A DNA stretch of 64,000 nt. Source: an uncultured Clostridia bacterium (lineage in GTDB: Bacteria; Bacillota; Clostridia; TANB77; CAG-465). Numbering within the stretch: the first letter of the stretch is position 1; the number at the start of each line of letters is the position of its first letter. The notes under the pieces are model-generated. The model was not told the DNA's origin, made no database searches, and was given only the letters and a program-made list of their open reading frames with translations. Position numbers and translations under genes: made by a program. Positions 34,110-44,018 of this stretch are shown here, piece by piece. The stretch covers positions 41,941 through 105,940 of the forward strand of contig CALXEQ010000005.1 in NCBI GenBank assembly GCA_944387375.1, in the 5' to 3' direction.

Positions 34110-35120
34110 TCATTTCTCCTTTGTATATTCATATCCATCCACTATGTCTACTCCTGTATAATAGTGATGAATAATTTCATCATATGTTTTCCCAAGTTTA
34201 GCATATGTATTTGCTCCTACTTGACTAAGTCCTACACCATGTCCATATCCAATAACATTAAATACAATATTTTCACTATCTACACTTAATGTAAAATTAG
34301 TAGATTTTATTCCAAAAAGTGTTCTTAAGTCTTCTGCTTTTATTTTATAATTTCCTACCTGTATAGTTTTTACTCTTCCACTATCTGTATATTCACTTAT
34401 CTTAGTATTTAACATTTCTTCATCAGTTAAATTTTCTACATATCCTTTTTCTATCAAAGTATTTTTAAATACTGAATATGGTAATATTGTTTGACTATTT
34501 CTATTCTCATATGTTTCATCTTCCACATTTTCCACAGATTTTAAATATGGTATATCTTCACATGACCATATAGCCTTTGCATCTTCTGTTCTTTGTGGAC
34601 TACTTGCATGAAATAATGCATCAATAATTTTTCCATTATATATAATCACCTGATTTTTAGTATCTAATATTGCTTTTTGTATTTTTTCTTTTCCTTCTTC
34701 AATTTCTTTATCTGTAAAACCTTTATTTTTCCATATTTCATTTAATTTTTCTAATGGCGTATATGCTTGACAATGTCTATAATCATCACAAACATCTCCT
34801 TTTTCTTCTAAATTATTAACAATTTTATTAAATAGATATGTCCTTGCTACAACTACTTGTGCCTTTATTGCTTCATATTCGTATTTAAATGGTATTTCTG
34901 ATGCCACGACACATAATAAGTAATAATTAAGATTAACATTCTCTATTTTGTCGTTTTGAGTATTATATAATTCAATAGTTTCTGATGACTCAAAATTTAT
35001 TTTTTCCTCCTCCTTTTCTTCTATATTTTCTATCTTTTTTGTTTGAAATATAGCAAGTACAACAATTATTATTGATAAAATACCTGCTATAAAATACAAA
35101 AAAGTAAGTCTCCTTTTCAA
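34110..35120 (-). CDS. spoIID: Stage II sporulation protein D
   Basis: Lytic transglycosylase of the SpoIIDMP engulfment machine. About 336 aa: N-terminal membrane helix (~8-27), then the SpoIID/LytB domain. The catalytic Glu is in CVVASEIPFKYEYEAIKAQ, followed by VVARTYLF; later motifs are SSPQRTEDAKAIW and GYGHGVGLSQVGANTYAK. I use the TTG at 35120, 6 bases after GGGTGG; the longer frame starts with another TTG without a site. It starts the sporulation group spoIID-spoIIQ-spoIIID-mbl. Confidence 0.93.
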   Translation of the reverse strand: MKRRLTFLYFIAGILSIIIVVLAIFQTKKIENIEEKEEEKINFESSETIELYNTQNDKIENVNLNYYLLCVVASEIPFKYEYEAIKAQVVVARTYLFNKIVNNLEEKGDVCDDYRHCQAYTPLEKLNEIWKNKGFTDKEIEEGKEKIQKAILDTKNQVIIYNGKIIDALFHASSPQRTEDAKAIWSCEDIPYLKSVENVEDETYENRNSQTILPYSVFKNTLIEKGYVENLTDEEMLNTKISEYTDSGRVKTIQVGNYKIKAEDLRTLFGIKSTNFTLSVDSENIVFNVIGYGHGVGLSQVGANTYAKLGKTYDEIIHHYYTGVDIVDGYEYTKEK

Positions 35121-35192
35121 GATATACCACCCTAATATATATCTATTCAAAGTTTACTTACTTTATTAAATATCTCTTAAAAAAAGACAAAA

Positions 35193-35221
35193 AAAGAACA
35201 AGCTGTACTAGCCTGTTCTTT
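35193..35221 (-). terminator. Terminator of the Tad-like operon
   Basis: 11-bp stem with one mismatch (35193-35203 and 35211-35221) plus a 7-nt loop and seven T's on the minus strand. It overlaps the stop codon of the last gene of the 14-gene operon. Confidence 0.85.
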
Positions 35222-37979
35222 AATTAATATCATCTGCTGCTCTTGCATCAGTATCAAATAGTACTACTGTACCTTTGATATAATCATATACATCTTGTGT
35301 ATTTATTACCCATATTCCTTTTTCAAGTTGTAGTCTTAAACTTGTCTGTTCACTTATTGGTTGACCAGGATTTGAAAATCCTAAATATCCTTCATAATCC
35401 CATTGTGTTGTATTGACTTGTGAACTTGCAGCCTTATTATTTGTATTATATGATATTGTTTCATTTAAGTTTGTATCTATACATGTTATATCAAACTTAA
35501 CACCTATATATCCATCTGTTAACGCATTATCTATACTGTCTCCACTTCTTGTTGCAATAGTTGTATTTGGAAGTTTAAATTCTCCGTACCATGATTGAAT
35601 GTAACCTGTATCATCACTACTCATCATTTTATCTGTTAAATAAAACTCTCCGCTTGAGCTTCCTATATTTAATGACTCTAATTTTGTGGACATTGATGAA
35701 ATATTTGCAGTAGATGCATTACTTGTATATCTATATCCGTCATTTGGTGTAAAATAAATAGTATAGTTACTTCCTTCAAAATTTCTATATTTTCCAGACG
35801 AATCTTTATAATACAAATCTATATCTCTAATCAGTGTTGCTCCATCTTTTGAAATATAATAATATGTCGGTTTTATTCTTATTTGCCTTTGCTTTGTACT
35901 ACTAGTGTCTGCTGTATAATATCCTGTTGTTTTTAAATCAAAAGCTATTCTATATCCAAGTTTTGGAGCAGATAAATAACTTGCTGTTGTATGTTTATAT
36001 GGTCCAAGTGGTAACGTCTTGGTAGAAGATGTTCCATTAATTCTTATATCCTCCATATTTCTATCTACTAAAGTAGTATACTCTTTATTATTACTTGTAT
36101 ATACATATAATCTTCTTGTTCCCGAATAATAATTATTTCCAATCAATGAAAAATCACTATTTCTAAAAGCACTCTTGTACGCCAAATCTGTACAGTCAGA
36201 TATCTTAAAATCATAAATTCTTGATACAGTTCTTACTGTTATCGTTTGCATTGCAAAATAATATCCATCTGCATAAAATCTATATCCACCTGTATATTGT
36301 GGATCATTATATGAAGTAACTGCATCTATATCATTTAAAAATGATACTTCATTATTTCCTGAATCATTAATATATTTTCTAGTAGCTACATCTTGTGTTT
36401 TATCTACCTGTATTGCAACTTCTTGATCTACAACATACTGTAACAGATCATTAGAATTCATATTAGAAGCTGCAGCAAGTACAATTATTTTGTGATTTGA
36501 AGCATCTCTAGATAGAGTTTCATTTGGTGCAACTGTTGCATTAAAATATGTATATCCATCATTTTGTCTTGCTGTATTTCTTATTCTAACTGCTGTTCCT
36601 TTTGTATATGTTCTACCATTATGCACTATATCAAAATCAAATATTAAATAATAATAATCTACAAAATCTGCCCTCATATAGTCACTTACATTATTATAAT
36701 ACTCAAAGTTACTATCAGTACATCTAAGTTTTATCTCAAATGTTGCATCATCAGCTAAAATTGCTGTAGATGATGATGTATTTGTATGATTTGCACTAGT
36801 ATTACTTATTGTTGTGATCTCTGGCACAGCAAGTTGTACTGGTGTATATACATTTATAAAATGCTCATTTACAGATTCACTTTCAAAGCCACCTGATGTT
36901 TGTGATGTTAAAACGTCATAAGTATTATATGTTACATTTCCCTTTGCACTTCTTAATCCATTATACTTTCTATAATTTACAATAAATCCACCTGTTACAA
37001 AATCATTTGCAACTGAATTTTCTCCCTCTATATTATCTAGTGTATTATTGCTTGGTATTTCTTTTGTCGTTGAAGACGAAAGTAAAGCATTTAATTCATT
37101 TGTTATCTCATCTTTTGTACTATTTTGCACTGGTAAATCTATTATTTCGTTTATACCAGAAAATACAGTATCATCTGTTGGCCCTACTAAATGCCCAGAT
37201 ATTTCTTTACCATCTTTATTTACAGTATCAGAAGATTTTAGGTATGAGCTATCTAATCTATAAACTTTAAAATTATTTACCCTATAATATACTTCTCCAT
37301 TTTCTATTACTTTTTCATAGGATAAGTCTTTAATTACATACTTTGGTGTAACAAAATAAGGTAATACACTTCCTCCTGCTGGTACATATGTTATATCTGA
37401 TAACATGCTAGCATCATTTCCAGTCCATACATTAGTATTACTTAATAATCTTGGTGATACTTCTGTTGAACTTTGTTCAGTATAGTAAAAATCTATAATG
37501 GTTACATCATTTGCTTGTGTTTGTTTAGTAACAAAATATGATGTATTAGAAGTATCGTTATATTCTATATCAAGACCTGCAGTACCAGCTCTAAATGCAT
37601 TCTTTTTTTGCTCCATTATTTCATACGCTTCATCAAGGCTATACATAGTACATACATTTGCACCTAAATATTTATAATTTTTTCCTTCTGATTTTACAAC
37701 TAGGGATTTTGTTATATTCATAGTTGCAGATACATCAAAATTATAATATTCATTATATTCAATTTCTGCATCATCAGATCTTCCATTTGTAAGTAGTGAC
37801 TGGTTACCATCTACATCTATTACCTCTTGAGTTGCATTAGATAAATTAGTTATTATTGATCCTGTATCTCTATTTATATGTCTTACATATACTTCTCTTC
37901 CTGTATCATATGCATGTACACTAGGTATACAAATTATACTTAATATTATTAATGCAAATAAAAATCCTATTCTTTTCAT
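35220..37979 (-). CDS. Large secreted protein at the end of the Tad-like operon
   Basis: 919 aa with a clear signal peptide (MKRIGFLFALIILSIIC, then IPSVHA before YDTG). No membrane anchor, LPXTG or known catalytic motif is visible. The mature part opens with VYVRHINRDTG and is rich in Asn, Ser, Thr and Tyr, with several beta-rich stretches, as in extracellular structural proteins. Start at ATG 37979, with AGGTGAG just upstream and the previous stop 1 base away, so it is co-translated with the SLH-like gene. As last gene of the operon it is a candidate cargo or outer component of the machine. I recognise no named family with confidence. Confidence 0.65.
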   Translation of the reverse strand: MKRIGFLFALIILSIICIPSVHAYDTGREVYVRHINRDTGSIITNLSNATQEVIDVDGNQSLLTNGRSDDAEIEYNEYYNFDVSATMNITKSLVVKSEGKNYKYLGANVCTMYSLDEAYEIMEQKKNAFRAGTAGLDIEYNDTSNTSYFVTKQTQANDVTIIDFYYTEQSSTEVSPRLLSNTNVWTGNDASMLSDITYVPAGGSVLPYFVTPKYVIKDLSYEKVIENGEVYYRVNNFKVYRLDSSYLKSSDTVNKDGKEISGHLVGPTDDTVFSGINEIIDLPVQNSTKDEITNELNALLSSSTTKEIPSNNTLDNIEGENSVANDFVTGGFIVNYRKYNGLRSAKGNVTYNTYDVLTSQTSGGFESESVNEHFINVYTPVQLAVPEITTISNTSANHTNTSSSTAILADDATFEIKLRCTDSNFEYYNNVSDYMRADFVDYYYLIFDFDIVHNGRTYTKGTAVRIRNTARQNDGYTYFNATVAPNETLSRDASNHKIIVLAAASNMNSNDLLQYVVDQEVAIQVDKTQDVATRKYINDSGNNEVSFLNDIDAVTSYNDPQYTGGYRFYADGYYFAMQTITVRTVSRIYDFKISDCTDLAYKSAFRNSDFSLIGNNYYSGTRRLYVYTSNNKEYTTLVDRNMEDIRINGTSSTKTLPLGPYKHTTASYLSAPKLGYRIAFDLKTTGYYTADTSSTKQRQIRIKPTYYYISKDGATLIRDIDLYYKDSSGKYRNFEGSNYTIYFTPNDGYRYTSNASTANISSMSTKLESLNIGSSSGEFYLTDKMMSSDDTGYIQSWYGEFKLPNTTIATRSGDSIDNALTDGYIGVKFDITCIDTNLNETISYNTNNKAASSQVNTTQWDYEGYLGFSNPGQPISEQTSLRLQLEKGIWVINTQDVYDYIKGTVVLFDTDARAADDIN

Positions 37980-37980
37980 A

Positions 37981-39300
37981 TTACTCACCTGCATTAACTA
38001 TATCACTCTCATTTTTTACAAGCATAGTTTCTATAGTTCCTTCCTTAACAAATAATGTATCTGAATTTTCAATTTTAGCCATTATTATATCTGCATATAA
38101 TGTATATTCCTTTTCTTTATACTCTATATTTCCACTTAAAGCATCATTAAATAACAAATTAGTATCTGTATTTGAAGATTCAACTTTCATTTCAATTTTC
38201 ATTCTTACCCTATAATTTTCACCATCAAAATATATACAAGGTAATTGTGCTTGAGCAGTACCTGTAAGTTTTATATTATTTTGCTTTACATATTCTACAT
38301 ATTCATTTAAGACATTATCATCAAACTCTTGTAAAGCATATTTTTTAAGTCTTCTTTTCATTTGTTCTACTGTTATATTATTGTAATCTACATTTACTAA
38401 ATAAGTATAATAGCTTTCTGCGAAATCTTTTATTTGTGCATAGTACTGTTTGTTTTCTGCATAAAAATCTACTGGTAATATAAATCCATTTGCTCCTCTA
38501 TTTATAAAATCTAATTCATAAACATCTTTTGAAATTCCAGACAATGTATATGGATATTCTGCCACATTACTAGGAAGTCTTTCATCATTTATATTTATTC
38601 TTGTATCTGAAACAGTAATTGTATTATACTCTTCTGCAAAATTTACTATAAGCTCGTTTAATTTTCCTTTAAATAGCTTTTGATTTCCATTTATATTTTT
38701 AGTATTAGTAACTATTACATTTGAATTTATTAAATCATATATAGCAAGTCTTTGATCTGCATTATATGCGTTTATATCTTTTACTTCAACTTTTGCTTCT
38801 GTATCTGGTGTTTGTTGTAAAATTTTAGATTTTACGTTATAAAGCCACACAAGTACCTCTTGATATTTTACTGTATCGTCCGCATTTTCCTCAGTAATCT
38901 CTTCTTGTCCCACTATACCTTGCTTTTTAGCATATTCTACCCATATAGCATTAGAATAAGTTTTATCTGTTGACATTGCTATTCCCTCTATATCTGGAAC
39001 ATTATATACACAAGATAAAATCATTTTTATAGCTTCTGATCTTGTAACTTTTTCCTTTGTTTTAGCACTACCATTATTATAGACTATATCAAAGCCATAT
39101 ATCTTCATTTTAGTTTCATAATGCTCATATTTACTATAGTTTAAATTAATTAAAATGTAACTTAGTACACCTAGCCCGATAATTACAATAATTATTACTA
39201 TCGCTATTATTGTATTTCTTATTCTATCTTTTCTATCTTTTTCTTTTCTAATTCTAAGTCTTTCTTCTTCATTTTTATATGAAGGAACAAAATTTTCCAC
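37981..39300 (-). CDS. Membrane protein with SLH-like segment, Tad-like operon
   Basis: 439 aa: charged cytoplasmic N-terminus (~1-28), one membrane helix (~29-52), outside domain. Residues ~80-145 resemble S-layer homology modules: VTRSEAIKMILSCVYN with YSNAIWVEYAKKQGIV, then a second partial copy (YQEVLVWLYNVKSKI). The C-terminal half is unassigned. It starts with GTG 39300, preceded by GGAGGTG. It may tie the pilus or secretion apparatus to wall polymer. It follows the 392-aa protein by 19 bases and precedes the secreted protein by 1 base. Confidence 0.6.
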   Translation of the reverse strand: MENFVPSYKNEEERLRIRKEKDRKDRIRNTIIAIVIIIVIIGLGVLSYILINLNYSKYEHYETKMKIYGFDIVYNNGSAKTKEKVTRSEAIKMILSCVYNVPDIEGIAMSTDKTYSNAIWVEYAKKQGIVGQEEITEENADDTVKYQEVLVWLYNVKSKILQQTPDTEAKVEVKDINAYNADQRLAIYDLINSNVIVTNTKNINGNQKLFKGKLNELIVNFAEEYNTITVSDTRININDERLPSNVAEYPYTLSGISKDVYELDFINRGANGFILPVDFYAENKQYYAQIKDFAESYYTYLVNVDYNNITVEQMKRRLKKYALQEFDDNVLNEYVEYVKQNNIKLTGTAQAQLPCIYFDGENYRVRMKIEMKVESSNTDTNLLFNDALSGNIEYKEKEYTLYADIIMAKIENSDTLFVKEGTIETMLVKNESDIVNAGE

Positions 39301-39319
39301 TAAGTTACACCTCCTTTAA

Positions 39320-40498
39320 CTATGGATTACATATTGGACACGGATAAAATCCTGTAAAAGTCTGTTTTATTGAATTAAGTGTTCCTGTTGTAGTTGCAGT
39401 AGCAGCTTCCTGTCTTGAAGTAGCATATCTAGGAGTCATATCTGCTATTTTAGATAGTTCATACTCTGGGCAGCTTAAATCTTTATGATATAAATTCATT
39501 TGTATTTTAGAATCTCTACTTGGTGCTGTAAAATAATACCTTGTAGCAGATTCTAATGTACTCATTCCTGAGGCCGTTGCATTTAAATATTTATTTCCAA
39601 CAGATATCCCCTGTACAAATGCAATTATTCCCACTCCATCTATCATGTTATACATATCGTCTTGTGAAGTTACTGGAAACGAAAAATTATATGTAACTCC
39701 TGCTTGCCTTGCATACGTATTATTTGCATTTACAGCATAAGACATTTCACTTGCAACTGTATTTGCAATTATAGATTTTCTTATATCTAATAAATGAGAT
39801 GTTAATCTTGATCTTAAATCATTTACGCTTTCTTCACCTACAACACCAGTCACTAATGAACTATTATTTTTTTCATCATCTATATAAAACGTTTGTGTAG
39901 GTATATCCTCATTATACAAATAATCATATCCTCTATGTACTATCATATTATCCATTGTAAACTCAATTGTATGAGTAGATATGGCATTTGAAGCTTGCCC
40001 ACCAGGAATAAAATCATAATCTGTTCCATTTCTTACAATAGAATAAGTATATGTAAAATATCTTTTAGGTTTTAATACTCTTTTTACATGAGATGTTCCA
40101 TCTTCTGCTATAACAGTCTCATTTTCTGATACTCTAACTCCATCATATTCTATAATTGCAACAGCCGGAACAAAAAGGTTTAAATATGATTCTGCAGCTT
40201 CATTTCCTTTTATTTGTAATACATTATACATACTATCAAAAAAAGCATCTACTCCAACTTGTGCATTTACATTTATTTTTTTATTTGAGTCACCTGAATA
40301 TCCATAATCTATTTGCTTATCTTGACTTTCTACTTGTTTCATTTGATATGCAGCGTCATCTGTTGCCGCATTTATTATATTTTGATAATATAACACCATT
40401 TCTTCTGCTTTTATTGTAAAAGTTATATTTATATATAATACTATAATAAATGGTAATGTAATAGCTATAAATATAAGTGCAAAATCAGTAATTTTCAC
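39320..40498 (-). CDS. Pseudopilin-like membrane protein, Tad-like operon
   Basis: 392 aa. A short N-terminal hydrophobic helix (MKITDFALIFIAITLPFIIV) is followed by an extended helix and a large outside domain, similar in outline to TadE/TadF-type minor pseudopilins but much longer. The C-terminus has a short cysteine pair (FYPCPICNP). Starts with GTG 40498 after GGGGGTG. No known domain is recognised. Operon position between the 335-aa and SLH-like proteins suggests a minor pilus or assembly component. Confidence 0.55.
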   Translation of the reverse strand: MKITDFALIFIAITLPFIIVLYINITFTIKAEEMVLYYQNIINAATDDAAYQMKQVESQDKQIDYGYSGDSNKKINVNAQVGVDAFFDSMYNVLQIKGNEAAESYLNLFVPAVAIIEYDGVRVSENETVIAEDGTSHVKRVLKPKRYFTYTYSIVRNGTDYDFIPGGQASNAISTHTIEFTMDNMIVHRGYDYLYNEDIPTQTFYIDDEKNNSSLVTGVVGEESVNDLRSRLTSHLLDIRKSIIANTVASEMSYAVNANNTYARQAGVTYNFSFPVTSQDDMYNMIDGVGIIAFVQGISVGNKYLNATASGMSTLESATRYYFTAPSRDSKIQMNLYHKDLSCPEYELSKIADMTPRYATSRQEAATATTTGTLNSIKQTFTGFYPCPICNP

Positions 40499-40514
40499 CT
40501 TTTCACCCCCTTAA

Positions 40515-41522
40515 CTATTGTTCTGGTACTTCAATACTACCATTAATTTTTATAATTATTTGATCAGAGCTTGCACTAGCATTTTTAGTAAAGTTTCCCT
40601 GAATTGAATTTGCTGGTAAAAAGCACTGTAAAATGTTATATTCATTTGTAGAAAAATAATTATCTCTTTTTGATTCGTCTAATACAAATTCTACAATATA
40701 TTCTCCTTCGTCTGTTCCTGTAGATATTGAAGATGGAGAAATATAACAATTAGGATTTTTTCCAATTAATCTAATATTATCAGTTATTTTACTTGCAATA
40801 TTTGTATCATCTGCATTTAAAATTTTAACTCTAAATTTTAAAATTCTACCTTGAGAATTTTCAAAATTATATTCTGGGAAACCGTTGTTTTGATCAGGAC
40901 TATTTGGATCTACAAGTGTTATGTTAACTAAAATATCACTTTGATAAAGTTGACTTACATCCGTATTTTCCCAATTATTATTTTTAATAGTAGAACCATA
41001 TGATATGTTTATCTTCTCACTTGTAGCTCCAGGAACAATAGCAGCTAAAAGAGCTGATGCCATAGTTGTATTTGTATTTTTTATTCTAACATAAAATTTA
41101 TCTCCAACATCAAAGAAAAATGCACCATTTTTAAGCGAATTATCTTTTGATATTATCGTGCTTGTACTTCCTGTTTCATCATTAAAAATATCTTTATTAT
41201 AATATGATTTATATTGTTCAATATATTTAGGATCATCTTGATTTAATGTATTATCTGGATCATTTGTTATTATTCTCTTTTGAGCTTCTACTTGTATTTC
41301 ATATGAGTTTCCTGTAGCTCCAAGTCTTTGTATAAACTTATCATACATATTTTGATCTAAATAACCATTTTGTGCTACTTCATCTACAAACATAGTAACA
41401 GTTTTTAACGCTGTATTATATGACATATCATCTTGTCTTTCAAAATAGTTATATAGTGGAAGAATAATTATAAGAATAACAAGTAAAATTACTGCTAAAA
41501 TCATACTTAATGCGTCTTTCAT
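40515..41522 (-). CDS. Pseudopilin-like membrane protein, paralogue of the LamG protein
   Basis: 335 aa. One N-terminal helix (MKDALSMILAVILLVILIII) and an outside domain. Its first ~80 residues resemble those of the LamG protein at 42436: LPLYNYFERQDDMSYNTALK against LPVYIAYEKRDDISYALALK, then FVDEVAQNGYLDQNMYDKFI against FVENVNSRGYISADMYNDFI. A shared later segment (NTTMASALLAAIVPG against NTTMATIIYNAITFG) confirms common origin. It lacks the LamG domain. Probably a minor subunit. Confidence 0.6.
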   Translation of the reverse strand: MKDALSMILAVILLVILIIILPLYNYFERQDDMSYNTALKTVTMFVDEVAQNGYLDQNMYDKFIQRLGATGNSYEIQVEAQKRIITNDPDNTLNQDDPKYIEQYKSYYNKDIFNDETGSTSTIISKDNSLKNGAFFFDVGDKFYVRIKNTNTTMASALLAAIVPGATSEKINISYGSTIKNNNWENTDVSQLYQSDILVNITLVDPNSPDQNNGFPEYNFENSQGRILKFRVKILNADDTNIASKITDNIRLIGKNPNCYISPSSISTGTDEGEYIVEFVLDESKRDNYFSTNEYNILQCFLPANSIQGNFTKNASASSDQIIIKINGSIEVPEQ

Positions 41523-41540
41523 TATAATCCCTCCTCCACA

Positions 41541-42005
41541 TTACCAAAGTTCTTCTATTTCCTCATCTGTTGCTTTAATTATATTAATATATGTATTAGT
41601 ATCATTCGTATTATCTCCTACTGTCAAAATATATTTATTATTAAGCCCAACTTTTTCTAATAAATCTTTATATGAAATATCTTCATCTTCAAGCATTAAA
41701 GGTGATTCATCTTTTGTATGTAAATTTATTGATACTATAACATTGTTATTATAATCCTCATCCGAAAATCTATCCTTTTTTATATAGTTGTAATAATATG
41801 AAATTACATCTTGACCATTTATAAGTAAGTGTCTATTTGCAGGAGCATTTACTATAACAGCATCATTTTCTAAAGAATGCATATACTCATATGCATCTTC
41901 TGAATAATCAAGCATTGATGAGAAAAGAAATACTGTCAAAGATAACGCTATTACAAATATCATAGTATATATTCCAAGATAAATAGCCTCATTTGCATTT
42001 TCCAT
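41541..42005 (-). CDS. Small pilin-like protein 4
   Basis: 154 aa: six polar residues, then a ~25-residue hydrophobic helix (MENANEAIYLGIYTMIFVI), then an outside domain. It shares with three neighbours the opening acidic-x-x-x-x-A-I/L-x-x-G-V/I. It lacks the Gly-x4-Glu prepilin peptidase site of type IV pilins. It lies 12 bases from the pilin-like 3 gene. Confidence 0.6.
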   Translation of the reverse strand: MENANEAIYLGIYTMIFVIALSLTVFLFSSMLDYSEDAYEYMHSLENDAVIVNAPANRHLLINGQDVISYYYNYIKKDRFSDEDYNNNVIVSINLHTKDESPLMLEDEDISYKDLLEKVGLNNKYILTVGDNTNDTNTYINIIKATDEEIEELW

Positions 42006-42016
42006 ATTATCACCTC

Positions 42017-42421
42017 CTATATTCTAGTAAAAGTTATTCTTGTTTTCATTAGTCCATCATATTCTACTTCCTCTGCTATTGAAGAATATTTTTGATCATA
42101 GGTTAAAAAACCACTATTTAATTGTTGTTCTAAATATTGTATTCCCTCTGCATTATTAACATCTCTTCCCATATAACTCACAACAACAAAATTTTCATTA
42201 TAATATTTATTTGCACAATTTACTACTTCAAGTCCTGTAACAGTTGTATTATCATACATAGCATATTCGCCAAACTGTGCAGCTATATTTGTATCTGTTG
42301 CACTTACTTCACTATATACATCTTGCATCTGGGAGAATATGAATATAACACCAGATGCTATTAACAAAGTGACAAATATTCCAACGCCCAAACTTATAGC
42401 TTGATTTGCTGCATCTCCCAA
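42017..42421 (-). CDS. Small pilin-like protein 3
   Basis: 134 aa, the shortest of the four. It opens MGDAANQAISLGVGIFVTLL and continues as one membrane helix, then a small outside domain ending in a beta-rich ITFTRI. That ending matches pilin-like protein 1 (IRFTRVN), so these two are the closest pair. Starts with TTG 42421, 8 bases after GGAGG. No classical prepilin cleavage site. Confidence 0.6.
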   Translation of the reverse strand: MGDAANQAISLGVGIFVTLLIASGVIFIFSQMQDVYSEVSATDTNIAAQFGEYAMYDNTTVTGLEVVNCANKYYNENFVVVSYMGRDVNNAEGIQYLEQQLNSGFLTYDQKYSSIAEEVEYDGLMKTRITFTRI

Positions 42422-42435
42422 ATGTATTACCTCCT

Positions 42436-44016
42436 TTACTCAATTGAATATTTTTGCTTATCTATCTCATAATTTTGCTTTATTTCTTCCTCTGTTAATG
42501 CTCTATTATATATTCTTACTGAATATATTGTTCCTTTAAATTGTGTATTTGCTCCAACTCCTGCTAAAGGATTTCCTCCTATAATGAAGTTTGAGCCTGT
42601 AGCTGGTTTATAATATGTACCTGAGAAATCTTTTCCATCTACATTTCCATTTATTCCAAGAAGCTGTACAAAACTTTCATATGCCATACCAGATTCATCT
42701 GTATCTAAATCAACTCTTCCAAATGAAGCAGATATAGAATATACTTTATTTGCTTGTATTACATCATTTCCAACTACTGAAGATGGTGTGGCACTTACAT
42801 TTCCATTCTCATCTTCTGTATAAATATCAAAAGAAATCTTTCCTCTTTTGCTTACATCTGTACTATTTAATTGATTAAATATAATTCCAGCGCCACCAGA
42901 ATTTATATTACTTAATACAGATTGAGTTGGATTATTTGTATCAGTTATACTATCAAATCTTACTACTACTTCAAGTGTCATCTCATCAAAATCTAAATCA
43001 CTAATACCAACATATTCCTTTCCTGTAAAATGTAACCCGTCAAATCTCCATCCAGATTCATCATTAAAATCAAAATTAGATAGTGCTGCATTATTTAAAT
43101 TTCCACTTAAATCTGACCAAACATTTGTTGTATTAGAATGTGTAGCTCCACTATTATATTCTCCATTAAGAAGAACTACTAGTCCATTTGAAATATATGA
43201 ATTTACAAGAGATGAAATATTAGGATCTGTTGTTTCAGTGTTATAATTTTTTATATCATCATCAACTTTTTTATTTCTATAAGTTTCAGCTTTTACTGTA
43301 CCGCCATAATTTACATATATCTTCGTATTATTATTTCCAGAAAGTCCAAAAGTTATTGCATTATATATTATAGTTGCCATTGTTGTGTTTTTATTTTTTA
43401 TAATAACACTAAATTCATCACCTTCATTCATAGTATAAATATTATGTGGGTCATCACTTCCTTCAATTTCATATATACTAGAAATAGCTGGTAAGCTTCT
43501 GTAATCCATACTTTTATATGTATCTAAATTTGTATTAAGAGTAAGTCTTTTATCTGTAGAATCTATTACAGATAAAATTTGATCTTGTGTATATTTTTTT
43601 TCTGACAGATCATATGCAAGCACCAGATTATTATATGTTCCAGCATTTGCACCATCAGATATGACTATTTGTCCTTCTTCATATTGTTCTTTATATAAGT
43701 TATAATCAAATTTTGCTCTTATTGTTTTTAAATCATCTGTATATGAATAAATTACTGGATTATATTTTTTTGCTGTATGTTCTAAATATATATCATATGT
43801 ATTTTGAGTTACAGATAGCTCTGATATAAAATCATTATACATATCTGCACTTATATATCCCCTAGAATTAACATTTTCCACAAAATCTGTTGTTATTTTT
43901 AAGGCTAGTGCATACGATATATCATCTCTTTTTTCATAAGCAATATAAACAGGTAATATAAAGAATATAGCTACAGCAATAATTATAGACACTACTCTTT
44001 GTAAAATTCCATCCAT
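42436..44016 (-). CDS. Membrane-anchored LamG-domain protein, Tad-like operon
   Basis: 526 aa: N-terminal helix (~8-28), a pseudopilin-like stalk (~30-270, related to the 335-aa protein), and a C-terminal concanavalin-like LamG_3 domain (~280-520). The LamG part shows GLVVLLNGEYNSG, VWSDLSGNLNNAAL, EMTLEVVVRFDS, and the end signature IYSVRIYNRALTEEEIKQNY, which is typical of this fold. Such domains bind sugars or proteins. The layout suggests a tip or surface adhesin carried by the pilus-like fibre. It lies among the pilin genes. Confidence 0.78.
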   Translation of the reverse strand: MDGILQRVVSIIIAVAIFFILPVYIAYEKRDDISYALALKITTDFVENVNSRGYISADMYNDFISELSVTQNTYDIYLEHTAKKYNPVIYSYTDDLKTIRAKFDYNLYKEQYEEGQIVISDGANAGTYNNLVLAYDLSEKKYTQDQILSVIDSTDKRLTLNTNLDTYKSMDYRSLPAISSIYEIEGSDDPHNIYTMNEGDEFSVIIKNKNTTMATIIYNAITFGLSGNNNTKIYVNYGGTVKAETYRNKKVDDDIKNYNTETTDPNISSLVNSYISNGLVVLLNGEYNSGATHSNTTNVWSDLSGNLNNAALSNFDFNDESGWRFDGLHFTGKEYVGISDLDFDEMTLEVVVRFDSITDTNNPTQSVLSNINSGGAGIIFNQLNSTDVSKRGKISFDIYTEDENGNVSATPSSVVGNDVIQANKVYSISASFGRVDLDTDESGMAYESFVQLLGINGNVDGKDFSGTYYKPATGSNFIIGGNPLAGVGANTQFKGTIYSVRIYNRALTEEEIKQNYEIDKQKYSIE

Positions 44017-44018
44017 AT

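Noticed and set aside
37981..38215. Plus-strand frames at 37952-38215 and elsewhere inside the Tad-like operon
   Set aside because: Antisense shadows; low complexity, no SD sites.
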